Shown here one piece after another: positions 45,784 to 57,496 of a DNA stretch of 64,000 nt. The notes beneath the pieces were generated by a model. That model was given only the letters and a program-made list of their open reading frames with translations, was not told the DNA's origin and did not search any database. Location of the stretch: positions 1-64,000 of the forward strand of contig JAPDRO010000004.1 of assembly GCA_030247885.1 (NCBI GenBank), written 5' to 3'. The number at the start of each line of letters is the position of its first letter. Within the stretch, counting starts at the first letter, position 1. Source of the stretch: Taxawa tesnikishii (nom. ined.). Its lineage: Eukaryota > Ascomycota > Dothideomycetes > Dothideales. A program made the translations under genes and the position numbers.

Positions 45784-47821
45784 ATGGTGTACGTGATGAC
45801 CATGGCTAAAACAGCGGCCTTACTGCTCTCCCTTTGCTGGCCTGTAGCCGTTGTCGCAGCGCCCTCTGTTGAAGCCTCCCGTCCTTGGGAGAAGTACATC
45901 TCGAGTCCTCTTCGCGGACCTGGCCATTCAAGTCAGTCTGGGCCAAATCCGTAAATAGCTCCGTCACATCCGATCATGACGGTTTCTCCCTCCGTATACC
46001 TGCTGGTGGTCATGTAACCCTCGATTTTGGTGTCGAAGTCGGTGGTCTCCTCAGCTTCATTACGAACACCAATGCCACTAACCGTCCTCAACTCTCTCTT
46101 GCCTTCACCGAATCTCCAGAGTTCATACGATCGATATCCGATGATACGGGAGCGGTGCCTACGGAAGACTACGACAGGGCATTCAATGTCTCCGTCCCCG
46201 CTGGGCAGACTTTCTACCGCATGCCTAGCGAGCGATTCCGTGGGGGCTTCCGCTTTGTCACCGTCAACGCGCTCCAGCATGTCATTGTCTCAAATGCAAC
46301 CTGCCACATTGGCTTTGCTCCAACCATGGACGACCTTCGAGACTATTCTGGCTACTTTTATACAGGTGACGACACTCTGGTCAAGACCTGGTACGCCGGT
46401 GCGTATACCGTGCAGACGAACATTGCGCCGCAAGACACCGGTCGTTTCCTTCCTCAAGTCAAGCCTGGTTGGGCTTACAATGCCACTCTGGGTGTTGCGG
46501 GGCCCATACTCCTTGACGGTGCGAAGCGTGACCGCGCTGTATGGCCTGGCGACCTCGGGATTTCTGGTGTTTCTGCTTTCCTCTCGATGGGGCAGGAAGG
46601 TCTGGCATCGGTCAGAAATGCGCTTGAAACCCTCTTCTACTATCAGAACAGTAGCACTGGCGAGTTTCCATTCGCCGGTCCGGATACGGCGTCTTTCAGA
46701 TCCGGAAGCCAGAGCGACACTTACCATGCTTGGAGCTTGATTGCCATATACAACTACGCCATATTCAGTGGCAACGCTTCGTGGGTAGACTTGCACTGGA
46801 CGAACATCACGCGCGGAGTTGACTTTGTCGTTAATGTACTGGACAGCAGCACCGGCTTGCACAACCAAACACATACGAACGACTGGGCCCGACAGGGAGG
46901 TGGAGGCTACAACAGCGCACTTAACGCTCTGGACTACCATGCTCTCTCCTCCCTATCCTCACTCGCCCTTGGCGTCCCATCCAATGCCTCCACGAAGACC
47001 CAGCGCAAGTCCCAGGTACAGGGCTGGGTTGCCGCGGCCGAACGCCTAAAAGCATCGTACAACACCCTCCTCTGGGACGCGTCCGCCAACCTCTACCGCG
47101 ACAATCAGACCTCCGCGGGCGCACTACTACACCCGCAAGATGGCAACGCCCTCGCCGTGCTTTACAACCTCACCCAAACCAAATCTCAAGCTTCCAACAT
47201 CAGCGCCGCGCTCCTCGGCAACTGGAACCCTATCGGACCCGTCACGCCAGAACTACCCGACACCATCTCCCCTTCGTCTCCGGGCTCGAAGTCCTCGCAC
47301 ACTTCACCGCCAACCAACCCGCACGCGCTCTAGAGCTCGTCCGTCGCACATGGGGCTACCTGCTCGCCTCACCGCTCATGACGGGAAGCACGCTCGCCGA
47401 GGGCATCACCGCTAACGGCAGCTTGCACTACCGTAGCCAAGCGGGGTACAACCACGATGCCAGCTACACCAGCTTGAGCCATAGCTGGAGCACGGCGCCG
47501 ACGCAGGCGCTGATGTACCATGTTGTCGGCATTGCAGTCGAGGGATGGGGGAAGTGGAGATTCAGGCCACAGGCAGGAGATTTGAAGAGCGCAAGGGGTG
47601 GGTTCGAGAGCCCATGGGGATCCTTCGAGGCAGCTTGGACGGTGGTAGCGGATGGGAATCGTGATCTGACGTTTGAGGCCGAAGTGACCACACCGGAGGG
47701 GATGGTGGGTGAAATGCAGCTGCCGTGGCAGTGCGAGAGCGTGAGCGTCGACGGGAAAATGTGCAAGGGTCGTATCGCCGGAAGCGGCAAGAAGGTGATA
47801 CGTGCCACGGGCTGTAGGTGA
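45784..47821 (+). CDS. Secreted alpha-L-rhamnosidase-like glycosidase (GH78 type)
   Basis: Extracellular six-hairpin glycosidase, probably releasing rhamnose from plant glycosides or pectin. The start at 45,784 (or 45,802) gives a signal peptide MAKTAALLLSLCWPVAVVAA. After a frame change near 45,915 the mature protein reads SSRTWPFKSVWAKSVN. The N-terminal beta region has GGHVTLDFGVEVGG. The catalytic barrel contains DGAKRDRAVWPGDLGIS, SDTYHAWSLIAIYNYA, NDWARQGGGGYNSALNALDY and, after a second frame change near 47,275 at a CCCC run, TLAEGITANGSLHYRS and SLSHSWSTAPTQAL. The DGxxRDR motif and the late SHSW motif are hallmarks of the family. Both frame changes are single-base and look like sequencing errors. 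Confidence 0.88.
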
Positions 47822-49417
47822 AGGCTTCCGAAGAGTAAGCCACGCCGCATCACGGGAAATGCAACTCTTGCCCCCTCGTCTGCTCGCTCATGTTCGTCCT
47901 CACTAAGTTTTGATTTCCCCGAGTTTGAAGCCAGGCAGAAGCGATGATAGCTTTTACGGGTGACACGGAATGGGGTCCACCTCTGACGTTTCCCTCCAAA
48001 CTTTTCGTGGACATCATATCCAACACATCATCCCGGGCCAACCAGAAAGATATCGTTATCAGGGCGTCTGTATCGCACACTGGCTACCCCCACGATCTTC
48101 CCGCTCCCGCTCTCAACCTTTGTCACCAAGAACGTTCTGCGTCCGTGTCTCATTGACTCACACCTAGTGCTCCTCGGACCAAGCGGACGCGCCAGCAGTC
48201 TATGAGTGAAGCACGATGAGTTTACCTCTGCTGCTGCTTTTGTCTTTCCTCCTCAAACTTCCGCGGATACCGACCGCATCAGCCATCAGACTCTTCCTCC
48301 AACTAGTTTCTGCGAAAAGCAGGTTCGCATCATACAACGGCTTACGCTCGCACTTTTTCCGCTCTTATGCCTTTTCAAACTCCCCACATATATGGAAACT
48401 TCCCGGGTCCCGGCTTCGGACGATATCATGATGGCCAAGTCACACGCGACCGAGGAGGGTCGCAGCAGTCGGAGCAAGGCCAGCACACGGAGCACGGCTC
48501 AGAAGAAAACCACAGTCGATTGAACCTCAGCGTCCCCCTCCTCCTCCTCCTCCTCCTCCTCCTCCTTCTTCGTCGCCCACATCCGCCCTTCGGTCCGTGA
48601 GATGGGTCTCCAGCGCAGGCGACAGTGCTGGGTTACATGCGGCGCATAATCCACTTCTATACCGAACCACGAACCGGAGCGGCAACCTCGGGGTCGAATG
48701 TCGAGAACGGGTCACGTCATCGACGTCCGGCACGAGGATCGTCGGGACAAGCAGGCCGAAGAGGGAAGTGGGGGAAAGGTTCGAAACGGTCTCCGTGACG
48801 GACCGCTCCTTCCAATACGGATGAGATGGACTCCGTACTGGGGGAGGGGGGCGGCTGAGTTCTTCGCGACGTCGAGGGAAGTGATACGTTTGGTTGGCGG
48901 CGCAGAAGTCTCGGGAATTGGGGCGGCGAAGATGTTTTGAGATGGGTATGGAGGGGTTTTGATCGGATGGATGGTGCGAAACACCGCCGGTTCAACAGCG
49001 AGCTTTCTTCTTCTTCTTCTCCTCATATGTACCTCTCTTTCATTTGTCAGAGTTCTCAGAGATGACACGCATTGTACGTGCCTGACTTCTATGCGAGGCG
49101 CCCCCCTCCCCCACTCCCCGGGCCGTCATCCGCTCATTTCACTTGCCTTCCACTTCTCCTTTTCACGACCTCTGAACAGGATCGATCCCATTCGCGGCAT
49201 TCCACCTCACCGAAAGTCCCAGCGTCATGCAGACCAGCACGTCTTGACTCTTAAGGAGGATGGGATAATTTGTCCTGAAAAATCAGAATCGATTGCCTAT
49301 CCAAGTCCGTAACGCCATTTCCCAATAACCTAGGGGTATCTCCAACAACAGATAGATGTATATATTACCGTTCCTCCCCAATCCTCACATGGAAACCCCG
49401 TTTGCCCCGTTGGTTTA
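47822..49417. other. Intergenic, no recognised gene
   Basis: 1.6 kb between two genes that both end here. It includes a CTC microsatellite at 48,537-48,570. Small frames, such as 48,216-48,431 with a hydrophobic start, are unsupported. Confidence 0.4.
48537..48570. repeat. CTC trinucleotide microsatellite
   Basis: Eleven or so CTC units in a row; not inside any supported gene. Confidence 0.9.
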
Positions 49418-49823
49418 CTATCTCCGCTCCGCCGCCGCTCTCGTCGCCTCCCTCTGCATCTTCCGCAGCGCCTCGCGATGCACATCATGCATCTCACCCC
49501 TCCTCATCGCGTCATCGATCCTGCTCTTCCTGCGGCCCTTCTCCTCCTCCCGCCGCCTCTTCCTCATTTCCGCCTGCCGCTTATCGTCCAGCATGGCGGC
49601 GCGGCGATCGGCCGCCTCGGTGGCGTTGGCGTAAGGGTTCGAGCTCATGGGCGAGGACGGCGCGGGCTGCGCGAGCGATTGCCGCCATTGGGAGAGGAGT
49701 TCGCGCTGGCGGGCTTGCTTGTCGATGCTCGTGCGGTGCGAGGCCGGTTGGTGGGAGTCGTAGATGATTTGCGGGTTTGCGGTTTGCGGCAGCGCCATGG
49801 CTCCCGGATACGTGCTTTGTCTC

Positions 49824-49881
<58 letters not shown>

Positions 49882-52800
49882 GCAAGGCGGCGCGGCGCTC
49901 GGCGAGAGTCATCTCGTCCGGCAGCGCGGCTGCGGAGGTGAGCAGCTGTCTCCGCTCGCTCAGCGAGATGTTGTCGCCGTCGTCATCGAGCCCCACGCTG
50001 CGACCCGATTCCGTGGGCGCGGTGATGGCGAAGTTGGGCTGTGGTTGGATCAGGTTGGCAAACGACATTGAGGTTACTTTGTTGCGGGTCAGCAGGTCGC
50101 GCTGACCCATCAGCGTCGCGCTTGAAGAATTGTAAGTCGGTGCAGAGACGTTGCGGTAGGGTGTTGAGGCAGCGAGGATGCCTTCGAGAGGAGATTCGAC
50201 GAGAGGTTGGTCAGCAAGTGGTGTCGACGCGGTGCGGAGACCTTGGGTTGTGAGGCGCATAGATGGGACGGTGCTGATCCGTCGTGCTTGCGCCGAGTCT
50301 AGGTGTGTGACCGGGTATGATTGAGCAAGTGTCGCGGCAGACGAGGACCTCGAGAGATGCTGGCTCGGTGGCGTAGCTTGCCCGCTTCCGGATACGAAAT
50401 TTCCAGAGAAGCCCGAGAAGGTTGGAGAGTGGTTGCCGGCCCGCGCGTTCCCTGCTCGAAGATCGAGCGACTCCCGCGGCCGCTCACCTGTGTGCGCTGC
50501 CTTTGCCGCTTCCGCAAAGCCATGGTCGATCTGCATACCAGGGGATTCGGCCAGCGCCAGGCTCTCGAGTTCTGGCTTTTCCGCTCCTTCGAGGTACTTG
50601 GCCCATTCGTTTGTTCGGTAAAGACAGGCAACTTTGGGAATCTGCTTGGGCAAGTGGCCGCTCAAACTACCGTGGGCAGAGCCTGCATCAATAGATGCTG
50701 AGCGCGAATGAGGCATGTTCGGCTGTTCTGCGTCCTGAAGTGAGCCGTTGCGCTTGCTTAGTGCCAGTTGTGTGGCGTCGCCTGCCTCTCCATTATGATC
50801 TTCCGCATCAAAGCCAGACGAGACCTGATGGACAGAGTGTAACCTCTCCGGGTCATCTTCGTCGAGTGCCTCATTTTCTTCTTCCTCATCGTGCTGCATC
50901 AATGGTTTGTCGAGTGTCTCGCTTGGCAGCAAGCTTTCCTCTTCGAAAGAGTCTGGGGAGGGTGCGAGACTTGGTGAGTCCGGTGCAAAGCTGTCCAGAT
51001 CTGGTGGATCATCAACAGTAGCAGCTACTGATGATCTGTCGTCGTCCACCTCTGATTGCCCCTCTTCGGGTAGTGTTGAAGTTGGCGCAGGGGCATGGCT
51101 TTCTTCGCCAACTGCAAAAGGCAATGGAACGACAGGCGGTGGCGGAGGTACTGACGGACGTAGGCTTCTCTTTTGGGATCCAGACGTGTTGATGTCGTCT
51201 GCGTGCCCTTCGCTACCATTTCCACTTCTCTGCAGCGAGCTTTGGTGAGTTGTCTCACCACCGCCGCCGACACTGTCGTCTGATGCCACTCGCACCGTGA
51301 CTACCGTGCCTTTACCTTTCCAGGGTCGTTTTCCTTGTTCAAAACCACTGTCATTCTCAAGGCCATCAGGGATAGCCGGCATCTGGTCCATCTCGATATC
51401 GTAGGTCGAAGGCCTTTTGGCCTCCCTAACACTAACGGAGCTCTTCCGGATACTTTCTGTCGGAGAAGAAGACACGAACCCAGAATCGTTGTGGAGTTGC
51501 TGTGACGCATCTTTGTCACCATAAACGGCTTCCCAGTGCGCAAGGTCCCTTGCGTTCGTGTCCTCAATCTGCCTTCCAAGCTCGGCCTCCAGATGCTCGC
51601 GGCTCTCTTCGTCTTCGCGACGCGCTGCTTCCTTCTTCGCTCGTCGTTCCTTTACAAACGTCCAAAGCTTAAACTGAGCCATCAGACCGAAGAGAAAGCC
51701 GACGATTGTCAGTGCGATCTCCACCCGGATTCCCCTGGTGATGGGATACGTGACGGTACCTAAAGGAAACTCATCGCTGTTGAGATCTGCCGCTGCGTAA
51801 GTATTCCGATTGCTCTCAATGTTCGCAACACTACTCACTCCATATATAAATCCAGAACTCCTTTAGCCCAGCTCGACTGAAGCAATCAATGCCAAGGATG
51901 GTAATCGTTGAACCCGCGAATGACGTGCAAATTATCAAGCCAGGCTCCCTTGTGCGATGATGAAAAGAGAGTGAGAAGAATGCAATGCAGAACACGGCGA
52001 TCATGATTCCCGTGCCGGTCGTGGATGAATGGATTAGGCCGCCAGGTCGCAACACCAGAAACCACATGCTTAAGCAAAAGCCGCCCAAAAGGCAGCCCAG
52101 GCCGTCAGTGACTTCGGGAAATACCAGCGAAATGGCACCGCAAATCACACTCGGGACAAAGATACCGACGAAATATCCACCCTGGAGAGCATTGCTGACC
52201 GGTGGGTTCATGACATAGACGATAAGGACCTGTGACGGTTAGTTTGGGTGCTTGATTCACACGGTTGCACAAGGTACGCACAGTAATGGCCAAGCCGGAG
52301 AGGTATGCAAAGCTGAAGGAGGTGCGGAGCCTGATGATCTCGGTTAACAAGGATTGCAGATTCGGAGTAAGACGGTATACCATTTGATTCTGGAGCTGAG
52401 AAGAGTATAAGCAGCGCCGCTGAGAATCAACAGCGCGCCAGCGATACCCAAAGCGGGGGTGATGACGGGCTGAATAGGGAGAGCTGTGGGATGTTTAAAG
52501 ATCTGAGTACCTCCATCGCTTGGTTGCATACTTACGGTCCAGGTTTGCCTTCTTAGTTGCGCTCGCCGATGCAGCCGCAACTGAACCGACGGACATTGTG
52601 CTCGATGTCAGCCCCGCGACCGAAGTACTTGAAAGGATATCTGCAACTGATGAGGCAGGTTCAGTTGAAGAGGCATGATTGGTGGATTGCGTTGATGCAC
52701 CGGATGCGGTACTCGCAGTATTTATTCCCATAGAGTGAGAAGGCGAGTGAGTGCTGGACGGTCGTTGCGAGGTAGAGAGAGTTGAGCCTGGACCATCATC

Positions 52801-52887
52801 TTGTCGACCCCGTAAGGGCTCTTTCGCACCCACGTGCGACACGAAAGCGGACGCGGAGAGCGCAAAAGCGACTATATAGAACCGCAT
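49418..52887 (-). CDS. TM7S3/TM198-like (DUF4203) multi-pass membrane protein with polyQ tail
   Basis: Fungal membrane protein of unknown function with a TM7S3/TM198-like core. Exon 1 (52,887-52,536) gives a signal peptide MRFYIVAFALSASAFVSHVG and a Ser/Thr-rich ectodomain. After a 52-nt intron, PVITPALGIAGALLILSGAA starts the membrane core. Further short exons add SFSFAYLSGLAITV, NALQGGYFVGIFVPSVICGA, GLGCLLGGFCLSMWFLVL and GTGIMIAVFCIAFFSLSF. A last intron ends near 51,790, leading to TYPITRGIRVEIALTIVGFL. The large last exon is a cytosolic tail: coiled coil (KERRAKKEAARREDEESREH), Ser/acidic disorder, a run of more than 20 glutamines, and a basic helix (RREEEKGRRKSRIDDAMRR) ending at 49,418. 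The exon borders in the middle are approximate. Confidence 0.82.
49823..49882. repeat. Pure CAA microsatellite encoding polyglutamine
   Basis: About twenty uninterrupted GTT units on the plus strand, read as CAA (Gln) on the minus strand inside the cytosolic tail of the membrane protein. Perfect single-codon purity points to recent slippage. Confidence 0.93.
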
Positions 52888-54234
52888 TGTCCAGGACCTT
52901 GGGTGTAGTGGTGCTCCGCAAAGCCAGTCCTAAACCGTTGTTCCTCCTCGTGGCCGCTCGAATAAAGTATACTCAATCTTGAACCATTGCTCCCCTAGTC
53001 GCTTGCACTATTCTGAACAGAAGCTTTCCGCGTTCCAGAAGTTCGAACTGCTGCTACTGCTGTCCGAAAACCTACTCTTTCTGCATTTCGAGACGAGGGA
53101 CAATATGGAGTTTCCGCAATGCGGAGTAAAACGAGAAAGAGAGGGATACTTATTTCGCGGTGACGCAGCGATATGATGAATGATAAGACGTCGCGAGACG
53201 GGAGATATGCCCACGACGCATGTAGCGTATATATGAAGGGTCTTATGTACCGGGATAGTGACCAAGGCCCAGCAAGCGAAGCAGCGGACAACCTCCGCTC
53301 CGATCGAGCATCCTCAATCCTCATTCTCATGCTTTTCCCTACCCGGACCTGCCATGCCTACTGCTAGCATGTTCTGGGCTGCCCGCACCACTCTGCGAAC
53401 ACCATTGCGGGTATGGCGCCCGCATGCAAATTGCGAGAGGCACCCAATCCGGCCGCGTTTGGAGATGGCGCAGGCGGAATTGGGAAAAGTTGGAAGGAGT
53501 TCGAAATTGCATGTCGCTTGGTGATGGACTGATTATCCGGGTCCGGGGCAGAGGGCAGAGGGCAGAGGGCAGAGGCTGGCGTGGCTTCGGCTCAGGCACG
53601 GTCCCCGAACTCTGTGACGAAAGTCTCCTTAACTCTCCGCTGCTCGGCCTGCATACCCGCCCGACCCTCACACCTGAAACATGGCACCATGCACTTATGC
53701 GCTGGCGACGTCGTGCATGCGTATGGCCTCAATATACGTACTTCTCACCCTCATAATCAGCCTCGTTATAGCCCAGTCATTCGTTTGCCACAGCTGCCTT
53801 CGCGACATCTGGGGATAGTTACTGCGTGCGAGACAAGAAAAACCGGAGCCGTTTCCTAGGCTATAACACAAGCACAGACGCGGGAAGATAAATGCGATGA
53901 TCCTCCAAGTGATCAGCGCGGTTGCGCCGCCGCCATCCAAACGTCCATCACCAAACGTGCTTTCGATGCACGTGCTGGCGGCATCGCACGATTTAATCAA
54001 AAGGAGGGCTCGGCGTAAGAGCAATAAGCCGGACTGCGGGTGAAGGGTATGATAGCCGCGTGTAATGGTGTGAATCGACGGTTGCTATCGACTGCGACTA
54101 TTGGTGCTGTTGCAGGGTGCTGCTTGCAGTAGTAATATCTATCAAACTAATGTTCTCGGGCGAGTCTATAGGCTGAAGACAAGGAAGCCGTTGAGTTGTC
54201 CGAGGGTTCCAGATTCCCTGCCGTCTCAACTTGT
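52888..54234. other. Intergenic, no recognised gene
   Basis: 1.3 kb between the membrane-protein start and the 3' end of glutathione synthetase. It contains four tandem GGGCAGA units at about 53,546-53,574. No supported frame. Confidence 0.4.
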
Positions 54235-56041
54235 CTAAACATCCACTAAGCAGCAACTATCCACCGCTCCGAACCCAGCCGCGACACCGCCCTCTTCACT
54301 CTGATCGCCCTTGGTCCTGAGCAGATACCCAGCCTCGTAGTTCTCCAGCACTTCACTCTTGACCTGCCGTCCTTCCGCTCGTCTCCACAGGCAGACACCG
54401 TACACACCCAATTCGCCTATCACACCACCCTTCTGTATCTCGCCGTTCCGGAAGATAGTGTTTGTCAGCGCGGGTGGCTCAATCATCTCCATCAGGATGT
54501 GCGCCGGCCAGTGGGACTCGGGCTCCTTCTTGAGGAACTCGGGAATAGCTTTGCGGTAAACGTTGTTCCCGCCACCCTCGCGCTGCGGCTTGAGCACATA
54601 GCGTATTGCGGACTCGGGATCTTGTGCCAGTTTGCGCGCTTCCATGCCCGCTTCGCTCTTGTCCATGGGGTAGATTGGTGCGAATGTCTTCTGCAGCGCC
54701 GCGGCCTTTGTTTCATCTGGAATGAAGCGCGCCAGATGCGGGGAGTGTGGAGTCGCGAGCACTTGCTGGATCTTCTTCGATCCTGCCAGGTGAGTGAGGA
54801 TCGTGGGGCACTTGACCGCAGTGCTCCGCTCCAGGTGTAGTCGTGCGTCCCAGTCGGCTTTGCCGCTATAATCGGATGGCGAGTAACCCGCGCGGAAGTA
54901 AAGTACCGATACCTCGTACGGATAGTCGGGTGCGTGTGGCGCCCGGTAGATCAGGCGCCGCTTGTCGTCCAGTTGAGTCTGCGATTGAACTTGTCCAAAA
55001 GGCAGGCGGTATGACCGCACACCGTGATCCGAGAAAAGTGAGTATTCGAGGTGCCTCTGATCGAATACATTCCGTTCGGGGTCCTGGACCAGGAAGAGCA
55101 CGCAAAGTGGCAGGCCCGTCCGCGAATTCCCATAAGCGTAAGCGGTATGTGCCTTGGCTAGACCTGCAGCGAGTGAAGTCGCCGCCTTGCTCTGCGGCAA
55201 GGAGCTGTTTTTGATGATTGAGTTGCTCTCTGCAGGGTAGGCATCCGTCGATACTAGGTACTTGTGAAGCGCGGAAACCTGTGAAGACAAGCCACCGAAA
55301 GAGGAAGCAATGGTGTTGAACTCGACTTGCTTAATAGTTGGGCTTGCGTATTGATCGGACGGGTCGAGATGCACCATGTAATCTGAACGGAAGAGACCTA
55401 GTGACAGATCCTGGGAAATCGTCAGCAGGTGCCTGGATTTCTTCGTGCAGCATGACATGCCTGGACGTATCCCTCTTCCTTAACTGCCAAATGCACTTTC
55501 CATAACTCGGCGATGAAATCGTCTACCTCGACAAGCCTGAGTTGAATCTGTTAGTACAGTAGTCTTACAGATGATCAAGGTTTCGTGGCATATAGAAGCA
55601 CAATGCACGCTCGATGGGGTTTCATTTTCAGCCTCGAGGCCATCGCACGAGCCATGCACAAGGCAGAGAAGAAACAAGACAAGGAAAACACAAGGGTTAC
55701 AGAAACAGGAAGTCTCAAGGAGACTTACAGGAGAACCTACTCTTCAACAATAGCTCTCAGCCATTCCTCATCGCTTGCAATGGCCGCATAGAGTTCGTTG
55801 TATGCAGTGGCAATTGAAAGGCCCTGTTCAAAGCATATCCGAGGGAACAGGCTTGGGAAAAGAGTCACGGGTGCGGTGGTAGCAACCGAACCACTGGGAT
55901 CCTGTTCCGTAGGAATGAAAGAAGGTGCTGGCCTCACTGCCAGACCATGGGCTATCGACCAGTCCTTGAGCGTTGTGAGCAGGTACTGTAATTGTGCTTC
56001 AGAGAGATCCGGGGGTAGTGAGGATATATCTGACGAGACAT
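54235..56041 (-). CDS. GSH2: Glutathione synthetase
   Basis: ATP-dependent ligation of glycine to gamma-glutamylcysteine, the second step of glutathione synthesis, cytosolic. Exons: 56,041-55,741; 55,536-55,461; 55,410-54,235. Intron 1 is 204 nt (GTAGGT to CAG); intron 2 is 50 nt with a GC donor (CAG|GCATGT) and acceptor CCCAG. The start MSRQIYPHYP is followed after one frame change at a GGGGG/CCCCC run (56,011-56,015) by PDLSEAQLQYLLTTLKDWS. Conserved parts: NAPVTLFPSLFP-like TAPVTLFPSLFPRICFEQ, VEVDDFIAELWKVHLAVKEE, DLSLGLFRSDYMVHLD, QVEFNTIASSFGG, the ATP-grasp glycine loop VLKPQREGGGNNVY and EMIEPP. The end is normal. The single frame change sits in a homopolymer and is probably a sequence error. 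Confidence 0.95.
55411..55460 (-). other. GC-AG intron in GSH2
   Basis: Donor CAG|GCATGT, branch-like TGCTGAC 12 nt before the acceptor, acceptor TTCCCAG. Length 50 nt. Its removal joins EGYVQ to DLSLGLFRSDY in phase 0, the conserved order in glutathione synthetases. Confidence 0.75.
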
Positions 56042-57496
56042 CCTGGTCAAGAAACGTGCAAAGGTCTAGTTGGGTTGTCAATTGGGAGATGTCTAGAATT
56101 TCCTTTGCGGTAAGTCCGGCTCTCGACCGTTGAGTGCAGTATGATGCTATTAGCACGCTTTTCTGACTGCCAAAACTTGTGGGATGCGTGCTGTAGAGAC
56201 AATCGTCTGCCACGACATGCATGAAGAGATTCATACAACGACTGCACAGTCTTCACAACGACTGTTTTTGCTGTCGTGTTCCGATTCGATTGCGCAACTT
56301 TACGATGAGTTTGGAGGCGGGCATTGAGAAAAGGAGAGGCGCAAGACAAGGAATTCTGTCAGTCAGCCCGAAACCGCGAATCCCAAACGCGTCTGCCTTC
56401 TGGAGTCTTGAGCCGACTTCATGCATCAAACGCAACGCTTGCACATGGGCACTCTGCAGGCAGTATCGCAAAGCGTGAGCTATCTCCTAGGGCGGATGGC
56501 AGGTCGGTGCGATAGAATCTCCTCGACTTCGAATTGCGTATCAACCGCCCTACGCTTCCGTCAGATCTTCCACTACGTCCCAGGTGCAAGCGCCCACCAC
56601 GCGCCCAAGTGGACGCCTACTTTAGCGATCGCCGGCAGTGAGGACGATAGCAGGGAAGAGTTGGCAAGGACTGCGTTTAGACACCACAACAGCACAAGCA
56701 CGGATTCGGCGATGACTGGGCTGGGCTGGTGAATACAAGAAAGTAGAGGCAGCGAACATACAGTATCCTCGAAATGTCCCGGCGATTGGATGAGTGAGGT
56801 AAATCTGGGAGGCTCCTTCCGTTTTTGGCGCTTGAACCCCGCTTCAAGGGTGCGTAGCTGTTCGTAAGCTGAACTCGCTTGTCCTGACCTCGATGCCTTT
56901 TTCACACAGTCCTGCACCACCGTTTCTCGCTTCGGGGTTTCTGTTTACATATTGTTGCATTCTCCGAGTGAGGATCTTTTGCCCTTATCCTTGTTGAAGC
57001 TTGGCAGGGGTCCCGCTCGGGAAGAGTCAATTCTGACTGAAGTGTGGACTGGCCGGAAGACGGTGCCACCAAGGTCTGACGGATTCACTGTTGGACGTTG
57101 TTAAGAAGCAAAGGGTCACGGCGTGTTTGTAGAGAGGCACGAGAGCTGTGACCTGTCAAGGTAATTCTCCTACTTTTTGACCGCCAGCACTTGACGTTGT
57201 ATCGACCAGAGGTCGCCCCAATCAAGCAGTTGATCTACTTCACTATCTCGGCATCCAACCTCAACAACATCTTCACTTATCCGTTGTACGTCGATTTAGC
57301 CTGCAGCAACAGCTCAGTCCGGCTTCACTGTTGAAGATCGCATCCTTCCCACGAGCCGTTCGAACTGCGGCGTCGAGTACGGAAGGCATTGACTCAAGTC
57401 ACGCGCGGAACCCCTCATTGCGCGTAGGTGCGAGATTCTGTTTCTTTGCATTCGCTCTCTTTTTCCAACTACAACACACGGTCATACGACGTCACG
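56042..57496. other. Divergent intergenic region, no recognised gene
   Basis: 1.45 kb between the starts of glutathione synthetase and the next plus-strand gene. A minus-strand frame of 115 codons (56,920-56,573) has one hydrophobic stretch but no recognisable family. Confidence 0.4.

Noticed and set aside
49478-50105. Plus-strand frames with poly-Leu or poly-Cys runs
   Set aside because: Translations of the CAA/GTT microsatellite on the wrong strand of the TM198-like gene.
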